A DNA stretch of 42,519 nt, from positions 1-42,519 of the forward strand of contig JAPLKK010000029.1 of the NCBI GenBank assembly GCA_026388115.1, given 5' to 3'. This document shows, piece after piece, positions 25,498 through 33,322 of the stretch. The first letter of the stretch is position 1; each line of letters starts with the position of its first letter. Under the pieces are notes generated by a model, which was given only the letters and a program-made list of their open reading frames with translations, did not search any database and was not told the origin of the DNA. The DNA is from Elusimicrobiota bacterium (GTDB lineage: Bacteria > Elusimicrobiota > Elusimicrobia > UBA1565 > JACRDR01). The translations under genes were made by a program, and so were the position numbers.

Positions 25498-25675
25498 GTT
25501 CTGCTGCGCAACGGGAGTTTCATTCGAAGCCTCCGTGGGAAGTCGTGCTGACCGCCCTTTCTAACAGTTGCGCAACCGCTGCGTCAAACAAGTTGCCCTT
25601 CTTGGCGAGGCGAGCCGCTGCGCCGCCGACGAGCGGCGCTACGGGGCTCCCCGGATAGTAGGCGCCATCGCTAGG

Positions 25676-25701
25676 TGGTATAATAGTTAGGGACCTTACT
25701 A
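25676..25701 (+). promoter_or_regulatory. Extended -10 promoter and MarR-type operator dyad
   Basis: TGGTATAAT (TG 25676, TATAAT 25679-25684) is a consensus extended -10 element. Directly after it AGTTAGG-GA-CCTTACT (25685-25700) is an inverted repeat with a single mismatch pair. It covers the expected start site, so a bound MarR dimer would block the promoter, indicating autoregulation of the efflux operon. The remaining 25524-25675 shows nothing recognisable. Confidence 0.65.
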
Positions 25702-26196
25702 ATGGCCACCTATTTCCTCGCCAACCTTCCGCGTCGCGAGCTGCTCGAGCGGCTCAGGACGGCGTATCCGGGGATGGACGTCGACGCCGTCGAGGCGTAC
25801 AACGCCGTCTTGCGTACGGCCCACACCTGGCTGGAGCGGACCGACCGGGACCTGCGCCGGCGCGGGCTGTCCCAGGCGAAGCTCCGCATCCTGGCAGCGA
25901 TCCATCGCTCCAGCGGCGGCTGCCTCGCCCCGCATGAGATCGCCGAGCAGCTGGGGGTCACCCGGCCTACCGTCACGGGGCTCCTCGCCGGGCTCGAGCG
26001 CGACGGCCTCATCGAGCGCGAGAGCTCTTCGGAGGACCTGCGGCGGCAGGTGGTGCGCTTATCCGCCCGCGGGCGCAAGGTGGTGGAGCCGCTGTTCCGC
26101 GAGCGCCTGCAGAGGGTGCAAGAGGCGATGTCGACGCTGGACCGGAGGGAGAAGGTGAAGCTCGTCCAGCTCCTGTCGAGGCTGGGGCAAGCTTGA
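25702..26196 (+). CDS. MarR-family transcriptional regulator of the efflux operon
   Basis: The 164-aa protein has the MarR winged-helix core. It shows LSQAKLRILAAIHRSSGG, HEIAEQLGVTRPTVTGLLAG (recognition helix), LERDGLIERESSSEDLRR and QVVRLSARGRKVVEP (wing). Flanking helices form the dimer interface. It heads a marR-tolC-emrA-emrB cluster and its stop overlaps the next start (TTGA), so it is most likely the ligand-released repressor of these pumps. A near-perfect dyad overlaps its own transcription start. The leader is short and has no ribosome site. Confidence 0.92.
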   Translation: MATYFLANLPRRELLERLRTAYPGMDVDAVEAYNAVLRTAHTWLERTDRDLRRRGLSQAKLRILAAIHRSSGGCLAPHEIAEQLGVTRPTVTGLLAGLERDGLIERESSSEDLRRQVVRLSARGRKVVEPLFRERLQRVQEAMSTLDRREKVKLVQLLSRLGQA

Positions 26197-27450
26197 CCGG
26201 CCTTCGCGAGACCGCGCGTTCGGCGGCGGCCTGCCTGGCTCTTCTGGGGCTCGCGTGCGGCGCTTCGGCCGAAACCGCGAAGCCGGCGCCGGCCTCCGCG
26301 AGCTCGGCGACGGCGCCCGCGGCCGTCGAGCTGAGCCTGAGCGACTGCGTGAGCCTGGCGATCCAAAACAACTTGTCGGTGCGCTTGGCGAAAGCCGCGA
26401 CAGCGGGGGCGCGCGGGCGCGTCTTGCAGGCGGCCTCCTCTCTTTTGCCGCGACTGACCGGCTCCGTCGGCGAGACGCGGATCTTCCGATCGGACCTGCC
26501 GGCGATGGGTTTTGGCGGAGGAGCTCTCCCCGGCATCCCCGAGTTGATCGGGCCATGGAACGATTTCGAGGCGCGCATCCGCTTGGTCGCCCGGATCTTC
26601 GATCTGCCCTCGATCTTGCGGCTCAAGTCGACGAATGCCGGCGACCGCGCCGCGGCGATGGAGGAGAGCTTGGCGACGGAGCAGGGGCACGGCGGCGGGC
26701 ATCGACGTGGCGCGGGCCAAGACGCGCGAGGTGGAGCAGAAGCTGGCGCTCTTGGAAGCCCGCAACGCGGCCCAAGAGGCGGAGGTCCGATTGCAGCGCG
26801 TAGTCGGCCTCCCGCTGGACCGCGGCGTCACCCTTAAGGAGGAGCCGACTTTCGCTCCCGCCGAGCCGCCGGCGACCGAGGCCGCCCTGAACGACGCGCT
26901 CGCCGGCCGCTGGGAGCTGCGCATCGCCGACGAGCGGGTCGCCGCGGCGCGGGCGCAGTGGCGGGCCGAGCAGTCGGAGCGGCTTCCATCGATCGTTTTG
27001 ACCGGCGACGGGGGGCTCAGCGGCCCCGATCCAGACAGCCGGGCCCGGCTCACGGGCTCGGCCGGAGCCGCCCTGCAGGTGCCCTTGTTCACCGGCCGCG
27101 GCATCGAGGGGCGCGTCCGCGAGGCGGACAGCCGCCGCGCCTCGGCCGAGTCGATGATCGTCGACCTGCGCGCCCAGGTCGAGGAGGACGTGCGCCTGGC
27201 CTTGATCGATCTGCGAGCGGCAGTCGAGCGCGTGGACACGGCGTCCGAGGCGCAGCGGCTGGCCGAAGACGAGCTCGACATGGCGCGCGACCGGTTCACG
27301 GCGGGCGTGGCGGACAACGTGGAGCTGTTGAATTCCCAGACCGCTCTGACGCACGCCCGCAACGTCCGGATCTCGGCCTTGGCTCGCTATCAGGTCGCGC
27401 GAGCCAGCTTCGCGTTGGCCCGGGGCCGGATGAGGGCGTTCCAATTTTAG
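26193..27450 (+). pseudogene. TolC-family outer-membrane factor, internal deletion and frameshift
   Basis: The first frame starts at TTG 26193 (overlapping the marR stop) and encodes a signal peptide and the N-terminal outer-membrane factor half (LSLSDCVSLAIQNNLSVRLA; DFEARIRLVARIFDLPSI). It is good to about AAMEESLATEQ near 26690. A second frame then continues GTAAGIDVARAKTREVEQKL to the normal C-terminal half (VADNVELLNSQTALTHARN) and the stop at 27450. Family members carry roughly 45-55 residues of helix between these two points; these are absent and the frame changes. This is an internal deletion, real or from assembly. The intact protein would be the outer-membrane exit duct for the EmrAB-type pump downstream. 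Confidence 0.82.
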
Positions 27451-27459
27451 GGGGAAGTC

Positions 27460-28419
27460 ATGGATTCCGCTACTGAAGCAGGAGGGCTGAGCCAGCCGCA
27501 TGTGCTGCCCAAACATACCGCAGGGGCGGCCGTTGTGACCGGCCTCGGAGCCCACGCGCACAAGCCGCGAGGACGCCACCGGGTCGCGTTGGCAGTGGCC
27601 ATCGTCTTGGGCATCGCCGGCATCATCTTCGGCGTGCGCTACTGGCTTTACTCCCGAGTCCACGAGGACACCGACGACGCCTTCATCGATACGCACGTCA
27701 TCATGATCTCGCCCAAGGTCGAGGGGCAGGCGTCCAACGTCTACGTGAGCGACAACCAGCAGGTGAAGCTTGGCGACCCTCTCGTGGACATCGACCCGAT
27801 CGATTATCAGGTCAAGCTGGGGCAGGCGCGCGCGGAGGTGGTGGCGGCCGAGGCCGAGGCGCGCAAGGCGGCGGGCGACGCGGGGAGCGCCAAAGAGCTC
27901 TTCGCCAAGGACCGCGTTTCCCGGCAGTCCTACGACCACGCGGTGGCGGAAGCCGACGCGGCCAAGGCCCAGGCCGAGCTGGCTCGCAAGAAGCTCGAGG
28001 CCGCCGAGCTGAACCTCTCCTATACGCGCATCGCGTCCCCGAGCGCGGGGAAGGTGACCCGCAAGTCGGTGGAGCTCCGTTCTTACGTCCGAATAGGTCA
28101 GCCGCTCATGGCCATCGTTCCCAACCAGGTCTGGGTGACGGCGAATTTCAAGGAGACCCAGCTGACCCGCATGCGGCCCGGTCAGAAAGTCGAGATCCAT
28201 ATCGACACCTATCCTGACCGCGCGTTCGCCGGCCACGTCGACAGCATCCAGGCCGGAACCGGGGCGCGCTTCAGCCTCCTGCCTCCCGAGAATGCCACGG
28301 GCAACTACGTGAAGGTCGTTCAACGCGTGCCGGTGAAGATCGTTTTCGACGATCCGCCCGAGAAGCTCCCGCCGCTGTCGCCCGGCATGTCGGTGGTGCC
28401 CGCGGTCGATCTTCGCTAG
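27460..28419 (+). CDS. emrA: EmrA/HlyD-type membrane fusion protein
   Basis: The 319-aa periplasmic adaptor has one N-terminal membrane helix (VALAVAIVLGIAGIIFGVRY, ~47-66). The lipoyl/barrel half-motif DAFIDTHVIMISPKVEGQAS follows, then a coiled-coil hairpin, SYTRIASPSAGKVTRKSVEL, and a C-terminal beta-barrel (VWVTANFKETQLTRMRPGQK). EmrA proteins are often longer; the hairpin here is short (~75 residues). It starts 10 nt after the TolC-like gene with GGGGGAAG. It would connect the EmrB transporter to the outer-membrane duct. Confidence 0.9.
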   Translation: MDSATEAGGLSQPHVLPKHTAGAAVVTGLGAHAHKPRGRHRVALAVAIVLGIAGIIFGVRYWLYSRVHEDTDDAFIDTHVIMISPKVEGQASNVYVSDNQQVKLGDPLVDIDPIDYQVKLGQARAEVVAAEAEARKAAGDAGSAKELFAKDRVSRQSYDHAVAEADAAKAQAELARKKLEAAELNLSYTRIASPSAGKVTRKSVELRSYVRIGQPLMAIVPNQVWVTANFKETQLTRMRPGQKVEIHIDTYPDRAFAGHVDSIQAGTGARFSLLPPENATGNYVKVVQRVPVKIVFDDPPEKLPPLSPGMSVVPAVDLR

Positions 28420-28422
28420 CCG

Positions 28423-29985
28423 ATGGCGCAGGCGTCGCAGGCTGAATGGCGGCCGAGCCACCATCCGTGGCTCGTCACGATCTCGGTCCTGTTGGCGACC
28501 TTCATGGAGGTGCTCGACACCACCATCGTCAACGTGGCGCTTCCGCATATCGCGGGCAACCTCTCGGCCACCATCGACGAATCGGCATGGGTGCTGACCA
28601 GTTATCTGGTCTCCAACGCCATCGTCCTCGTCGCCGCGGGCTGGATGAGCAGCATCTTCGGCCGCAAGCGGTATCTGGCATTCTCCGTCGGGATATTCAC
28701 CGTCTCTTCGGCCTTGTGCGGCATGGCCCACAGCCTGCCCCAACTGGTGACCTGCCGCATCCTGCAGGGCCTGGGCGGCGGCGGCCTGCAGCCCCTCGCC
28801 CAGGCGGTGCTCCTGGAGAGCTTCCCCATCGAGGAGCGCGGCGTGGCCATGGCCGCCTACGGCATGGGCATCGTGGTGGCGCCCATCATCGGCCCGACTT
28901 TGGGCGGCTGGATCACGGACCACTACTCCTGGCGCTGGCTCTTCTACATCAACATCCCCATCGGGATGCTGGGCCTGTTCCTGCAGCAGATGTTCCTGGA
29001 GGACCCGCCGTACCTCAAGCGCGTGGAGGGCTCACGCATCGATTTCATCGGCTTCGGGTTGATGGCGCTCGGCGTGGGTTTGCTGCAGCTGGTGCTGGAC
29101 AGGGGCCAGGAGCTGGACTGGTTCAGTTCGCTGGCGATCCGGTGGGGGGCGGGGGGCGCGGTGGCGTTCTTGATCTTCTTCGTCTTCTGGGAGCTTCGGC
29201 AGAAGCACCCCGTGGCCAACCTGCGCCTCTTGGCCAACCGCAACTTCGGCCTGGGGAGCGTCTTCGTCGGCGTGCTCGGGGCGGTCCTCTACGGGACCAC
29301 GGCGTTGCTGCCCATGCTCATGCAGAGCCTCATGGGCTATCCCGCGCTCCAGTGCGGGCTCGCCATGACCCCGCGAGGCATCGGGTCCATGGCCTCCATG
29401 TTCACGGTGGGACGACTGACCAAGATAGTGGATAACCGCCTGTTGCTCATGTTCGGTTTCGCCGGCATCGCCGCGACGATGTGGATCCTTAGCGGCCTCA
29501 ACCTCGATGTCGCCCCGCGCAACATCTCCTGGCCGCTGGTCCTCAACGGCTTCAGCATGGGATTCATCTTCGTTCCCCTGACGACCCTGACTATGGCGAC
29601 CTTGCGTCAGGACGAGATCTACCAGGCGACGAGCATCTTCGCGCTGATGCGCAACATCGGCGGCAGCATGGGGATCGCCGCCTTGGTGGCGATGAACCTC
29701 CGCCGCGCCCAGGTCCATCAGGTGACCCTGGTCTCGCACCTGACGCCGACGAGCCTTCTCTTCCAGGATCGACTCGCCGGCCTCTCCTCGACCTTGGGCG
29801 ACCTGGGCGTGCCCGCTTCGATGCAGGCCGCCTACGGGCTCATCTATAGGACCGTGCTGCGCCAGGCGATGCTCCTGTCCTTCATGGACGTGTTCCGCGC
29901 TTTGGTCTGCATCTGTCTCGTCTGCGCCCCGCTCGCCTTCCTCTTCGAGCGCGGCCGCCGGCGGGCTCCGGTCCTGGTCGAGTAG
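28423..29985 (+). CDS. emrB: EmrB/QacA-type DHA2 multidrug efflux transporter
   Basis: The 520-aa major-facilitator protein has about 14 helices. Helix 1 is VLLATFMEVLDTTIVNVALP with the D-motif of the DHA2 family, loop 2-3 is GWMSSIFGRKRYL (motif A), and motif C is GMGIVVAPIIGPTLGGWITD. It exports hydrophobic compounds using the proton gradient and works with the EmrA- and TolC-like proteins upstream. It starts 3 nt after the emrA stop. The order marR-omf-emrA-emrB is a widespread arrangement. Confidence 0.94.
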   Translation: MAQASQAEWRPSHHPWLVTISVLLATFMEVLDTTIVNVALPHIAGNLSATIDESAWVLTSYLVSNAIVLVAAGWMSSIFGRKRYLAFSVGIFTVSSALCGMAHSLPQLVTCRILQGLGGGGLQPLAQAVLLESFPIEERGVAMAAYGMGIVVAPIIGPTLGGWITDHYSWRWLFYINIPIGMLGLFLQQMFLEDPPYLKRVEGSRIDFIGFGLMALGVGLLQLVLDRGQELDWFSSLAIRWGAGGAVAFLIFFVFWELRQKHPVANLRLLANRNFGLGSVFVGVLGAVLYGTTALLPMLMQSLMGYPALQCGLAMTPRGIGSMASMFTVGRLTKIVDNRLLLMFGFAGIAATMWILSGLNLDVAPRNISWPLVLNGFSMGFIFVPLTTLTMATLRQDEIYQATSIFALMRNIGGSMGIAALVAMNLRRAQVHQVTLVSHLTPTSLLFQDRLAGLSSTLGDLGVPASMQAAYGLIYRTVLRQAMLLSFMDVFRALVCICLVCAPLAFLFERGRRRAPVLVE

Positions 29986-30013
29986 CGCGGCGAATTGGTA
30001 CAAAATAAGCTTG

Positions 30014-30721
30014 ATGACGGAACGGCTCATCCGCGCCCGCGCTTTTCTCTTCTCTCTTGCCTTGGCCGCCTGCTTGCTCGCGCCCGCCGGGTGCGCCGCG
30101 AGGCGAAAGCGCAAGGCCGCGGCCTCGTCGCGGGTGCCGGCGGCCTTCGCGGTGACGAAGACGACCGCTGCCGCCTCCGGCGTCGTCCCGCCGCCCTTCA
30201 CCGTCCATCCCTCTTACGCGGGAGCGCCGTATCCCGCGCCGTTCTTCGTGAACATCAACCAAGTCTTGGCCCTCTACCTCGACGCGTTGCAGAAAGACCC
30301 CGCCCTCGCGAAGGCTTACGATGGCTACTACCGTCAGCAGACGCGCACCTTCGAGCAGTTCTGGCGGGCGTTCAAGCAGCAGACGGACCGCATCGGCGAC
30401 ATCGCCTCGATCTACCCGGCGACCGCCTTGCCGATGGGCGCGTACAAGACGGTCCGGGGCGCCATCGGGCAAGGCGAGAGGAATCTGAAAAGAGAGCTGT
30501 CGAAGGATGAGGAGGTCGCCAACGCGGTGAACTACGACATCCGCCTGGCGATGCGGAAGGTGGCCCAGGAGGGCCGCGTTCAGGTCCTCTACGACTCCTC
30601 GGGCGGCAACCCCGCATACGTGGACCCTCTCTGGGACCTGACGGACTCGGTCACCAAGACCCTGTTCAAGGCGAAAGCCGGCGAACTGGCCGAGCTTCCG
30701 GCCGCCGCCAAGGCGCCCTAA
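30014..30721 (+). CDS. Putative lipoprotein of unknown function
   Basis: The 235-aa protein has a lipoprotein signal (FLFSLALAACLLAPAGC; predicted lipidated Cys27). A short basic/Ala-rich linker follows, then a helical domain with VNINQVLALYLDALQKDPAL, KAYDGYYRQQTRTFEQFWRA and a C-terminal helix pair. ATG 30014 is preferred to the TTG at 30011. A TACAAA -10-like hexamer lies at 29999. It is followed after 6 nt by a beta-propeller gene, so the two probably form an operon. No family is recognised. Confidence 0.72.
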   Translation: MTERLIRARAFLFSLALAACLLAPAGCAARRKRKAAASSRVPAAFAVTKTTAAASGVVPPPFTVHPSYAGAPYPAPFFVNINQVLALYLDALQKDPALAKAYDGYYRQQTRTFEQFWRAFKQQTDRIGDIASIYPATALPMGAYKTVRGAIGQGERNLKRELSKDEEVANAVNYDIRLAMRKVAQEGRVQVLYDSSGGNPAYVDPLWDLTDSVTKTLFKAKAGELAELPAAAKAP

Positions 30722-30727
30722 GTAGAG

Positions 30728-32068
30728 ATGCGCTTCTTCCATCTGCCGCTCATCGCGTCGCTGCTCGGATGGCCCGCCGCCGCTCTTGCTCAAAAGAACC
30801 AGCCTGACGTTCGTTTCGAGGATAGGCTTCTCCTGACGATTCCCGGAGGGGCGCTCTCTTACAGCGTGTCCGTGAGCCCGGACGGACGGCGCGCGGGGGT
30901 GGGAGAGCATTTCAGCCCGACAGGGCAAGTGGCCGCGCATCGGGCGAGGGAGTCGGGCAGGGAGTTCATCGTCATCGACGGAAGCAAGGGCGAAGAATTC
31001 GATTCTGTCGAGGCGCCTCAATTCAACCCCGATGGAAAGAGGGTCGCCTATTGGGCGAAGAAGAGCGACAAGTGGTTCGTGGTCGCTGGTTCCAGCAGGA
31101 GCGAGGAATCCGAGGATTTGAATCGGCTCGTATTCAGCCCGGATGGGAAGACGCTCGCCTATTGGGTGACGCAGCGCGGGAAGCATTACGTCGTGGTAGG
31201 GGGCGAGAAGGGCCCCGGCTTCGACTGGATCGATTCGCTGGTGTTCCGCCCCGACGGAAAAGCCGTCGCCTACTGGGCGAGGCGAGACGGGAAGCGCTTC
31301 GTCGTAGGCGGCGACGAACGGAACGACGAGTTCGCGGATTTCAGCGAGAGCCGCCGTATCGTCTTCAGCCCCAACGGGTCGAAACTGGCGTATGCGGCGA
31401 AGATGGATGGGAAGTGGCTTGTGGTCGTGGGGAATGGGAAGGGCCGGCGGTTCGATTGGGTGGGTGACCCGGTCTTCAGCGCCGACGGCAAGAGGGTGGC
31501 GTATAGCGCGAGCCTGGGCTACAAGGCGAATGAGCGCAAGACGCTTTCGCAGGGAAAGTGGTTCGTAGTGGACGGCGACCTCAAGGGTGAGGAATTCGAC
31601 GGCGTCGGCGATCCCGCCTTCAGCCCCGACGGGAAGATCATGGCCTACACGGCGGGCAAGGGCCGCAAGTCGTTCGTGGTCGTGGACGGCAAGAAGGGGG
31701 AGGAGTTCGACGGCGTCGGCCAGCCCGTCTTCAGCCGGGACGGGAAGACTATCGCCTACTGGGCCAATCTAGGCGGTGAGTTCAGCCCGGATCATGGCCG
31801 GGTGACGGGCGGCAGATGGTTCGTGGTCATTGGAAAGCAGAAGGGAGAGGAGTTCGACGCCGTGGATGACCTCGTCTTCAGCCCTGACGGAAAGGTCTTG
31901 GCCTACGTCGCTCAGAAGGCCGGCGAATCGTTCGTGGTCTCGGGCGATCAAAAGGGACAGGGATTCGATCACGCGTGGCCGCCCGTGTTCAGCCCCGACG
32001 GAAAGAAGATCGGCTACGGCGCGCAAAAGGGCCGCAACATCTATTGGAAGACGATGGACGTGAAGTAG
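30728..32068 (+). CDS. Secreted ten-repeat WD40/TolB-like beta-propeller
   Basis: The 446-aa protein has a signal peptide (MRFFHLPLIASLLGWPAAAL) and then ten copies of an FSPDGKxxAYxA unit spaced ~35-50 residues. Each is followed by a KWFVVVxGxKGEEFD-like strand pair. The unit resembles PD40/TolB-type propeller blades, but the KGEEFD half is unusually uniform, pointing to recent internal duplication. Propellers of this kind bind proteins or carbohydrates rather than catalyse. It is exported together with the lipoprotein upstream (6 nt gap). The partner is unknown. Confidence 0.82.
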   Translation: MRFFHLPLIASLLGWPAAALAQKNQPDVRFEDRLLLTIPGGALSYSVSVSPDGRRAGVGEHFSPTGQVAAHRARESGREFIVIDGSKGEEFDSVEAPQFNPDGKRVAYWAKKSDKWFVVAGSSRSEESEDLNRLVFSPDGKTLAYWVTQRGKHYVVVGGEKGPGFDWIDSLVFRPDGKAVAYWARRDGKRFVVGGDERNDEFADFSESRRIVFSPNGSKLAYAAKMDGKWLVVVGNGKGRRFDWVGDPVFSADGKRVAYSASLGYKANERKTLSQGKWFVVDGDLKGEEFDGVGDPAFSPDGKIMAYTAGKGRKSFVVVDGKKGEEFDGVGQPVFSRDGKTIAYWANLGGEFSPDHGRVTGGRWFVVIGKQKGEEFDAVDDLVFSPDGKVLAYVAQKAGESFVVSGDQKGQGFDHAWPPVFSPDGKKIGYGAQKGRNIYWKTMDVK

Positions 32069-32112
32069 GCCCGCATCGGCTGTCCTAGCTGCGCTGAGAA
32101 ACCCTGTCGTTG

Positions 32113-32136
32113 TTCCCTCGCGTTCGGGAGAGGGAG
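32113..32136 (-). repeat. Partial REP-like palindrome copy 7 (intergenic)
   Basis: CGCGTTCGGGAGAGGG matches the reverse complement of copies 2 and 4 over 16 nt. It lies between two convergent genes and is the only copy here outside a coding frame. Confidence 0.55.
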
Positions 32137-32150
32137 AGCGAAAGACTCTA

Positions 32151-32828
32151 TCAGCACCCTGCGAGATCGTTGTCGAGCATCCGGCCGATCAGCTCGCGCA
32201 CGCCGGCGCCGGCGGCTCGCGAAAGCTTGAGGCGGGCGCGCTCGCGCAGGGCGGGCAGCGCGTTCGCCACCGCCGCCGAGACGCCGCAGCGTTCTAAAAA
32301 GGAGCAGTCGTTCTCGGCGTCGCCCACGCCGACCGTCTCCGCCGGCGTCAACGCGAGTTCCTCCAGCGCGGCCGCGAGCCCGGTCCCCTTGTCGACCCCC
32401 GCGGGGAGCACCATCACCGAGCCCTTGTTGAGGATCAACCGCAGGTCGAGGCCGCTCGCGTTGATGGCGTCGCGCACGGCCGCTTCGTACGGAAGGCGGG
32501 TCGCGACGATGGCGCGGCCCATGTCGAAAGACACGCCGCGGCGCTTAAGCTCTCCCAGAAACCGTTCGGGCGGCGGCCCGGCCAACGAGATGCTCTCGCC
32601 CGATTGGGGCCGGTGGAGAAGGGCGCCGTTCTCGGCCACGATCCGGTCGCAGACCTGCGGAGCTTCCGGGAAGATACGGAAGAGGTCTTCGAGGACGCGT
32701 CCGGTCACAAGCAGGAACCGCCGGCCGCTGTCGCGCAGACGCTTTACGTCGAGCAGCGTCTCCGCCTCGACGCGTCCCTCGGACGCGAGCGTCCCGTCGT
32801 AGTCGCAAGCCAGCGCCAGGGTGAGCAT
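32151..32828 (-). CDS. HAD-superfamily (Cof/phosphoglycolate-phosphatase-like) hydrolase
   Basis: The 225-aa cytoplasmic phosphatase carries all HAD motifs: ACDYDGTL (nucleophile Asp9, acid Asp11), LLVTGR (motif II), a Lys in VLPAGVDKGTGL (motif III) and GVGDAENDCSFLERCG (motif IV). A C2-type cap lies between motifs II and III, as in Cof and sucrose/mannosyl-phosphoglycerate phosphatases. It dephosphorylates a small sugar- or cofactor-phosphate; the exact substrate is not readable. A TATAGT hexamer lies 9 nt before its ATG. The gene is divergent neither from nor coupled to the next one. Confidence 0.88.
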   Translation of the reverse strand: MLTLALACDYDGTLASEGRVEAETLLDVKRLRDSGRRFLLVTGRVLEDLFRIFPEAPQVCDRIVAENGALLHRPQSGESISLAGPPPERFLGELKRRGVSFDMGRAIVATRLPYEAAVRDAINASGLDLRLILNKGSVMVLPAGVDKGTGLAAALEELALTPAETVGVGDAENDCSFLERCGVSAAVANALPALRERARLKLSRAAGAGVRELIGRMLDNDLAGC

Positions 32829-32867
32829 CGGCTGATGACTATACCGCGCGGGGAGGGGCTCAGCCCT

Positions 32868-33236
32868 TCACGCGCTTGGCGGGGTTGCCGGGCGCCTGCG
32901 TCCGAATATCCACGCGCCCAGATATGCGGTCATGATGGCGGGGATCGAGAGGACGGCGAAGACGATGAGGCCCAAGGGCATGAGGTTTCCCGTCGGGTTC
33001 TGGATGAACGCCACGCCCGCTTGCGAGAACAGAACGAGCAGGCCCCAGCGCCACGGCCGCGCCGGCTGGATCGCTCCCGCAACGGCCGCAGCGAGGACGG
33101 CGAGCGGTATGCCCGCTTTGAAATACAGGGCGCAGTCCCAAGCCTCGCGACGATGGCCCAGCTTTTCGATCACGAGCCAGATCGCCGCCCCGGTGAGGAC
33201 GGTGATCACGCAAGCTGTCTTTGTTTCCCGTTCCAT
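32868..33236 (-). CDS. Small four-helix membrane protein of unknown function
   Basis: The 122-aa protein begins MERETKTACVITVLTGAAIW and has about four hydrophobic helices (FKAGIPLAVLAAAVAGAI; WGLLVLFSQAGVAFI; MPLGLIVFAVLSIPAIM). ATG 33236 is chosen because a TATACT hexamer ends 6 nt upstream; the longer frame from 33317 would cross that promoter. I recognise no family. It is divergent from the NiaP-like gene, with both promoters in the 86-nt gap. Confidence 0.72.
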   Translation of the reverse strand: MERETKTACVITVLTGAAIWLVIEKLGHRREAWDCALYFKAGIPLAVLAAAVAGAIQPARPWRWGLLVLFSQAGVAFIQNPTGNLMPLGLIVFAVLSIPAIMTAYLGAWIFGRRRPATPPSA

Positions 33237-33248
33237 CGAAGCAGTATA
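33237..33248 (-). promoter_or_regulatory. -10 element 6 nt before ATG 33236
   Basis: On the minus strand TATACT (33243-33248) and GCTTCG precede the ATG directly, the leaderless arrangement seen at several other genes. Confidence 0.5.
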
Positions 33249-33282
33249 GCGCGGTTCTTCGCTCTCGGCGCGCGAAAAATTC

Positions 33283-33311
33283 TTGTGATATCCGGTCGCT
33301 ACGAGTATCAT
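33283..33311 (+). promoter_or_regulatory. Sigma70 promoter of the NiaP-like gene
   Basis: TTGTGA (33283-33288), a 17-nt spacer and TATCAT (33306-33311) lie 11 nt before ATG 33323. The transcript leader would be only ~5 nt long. Confidence 0.6.
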
Positions 33312-33322
33312 CTTCATCCTCC

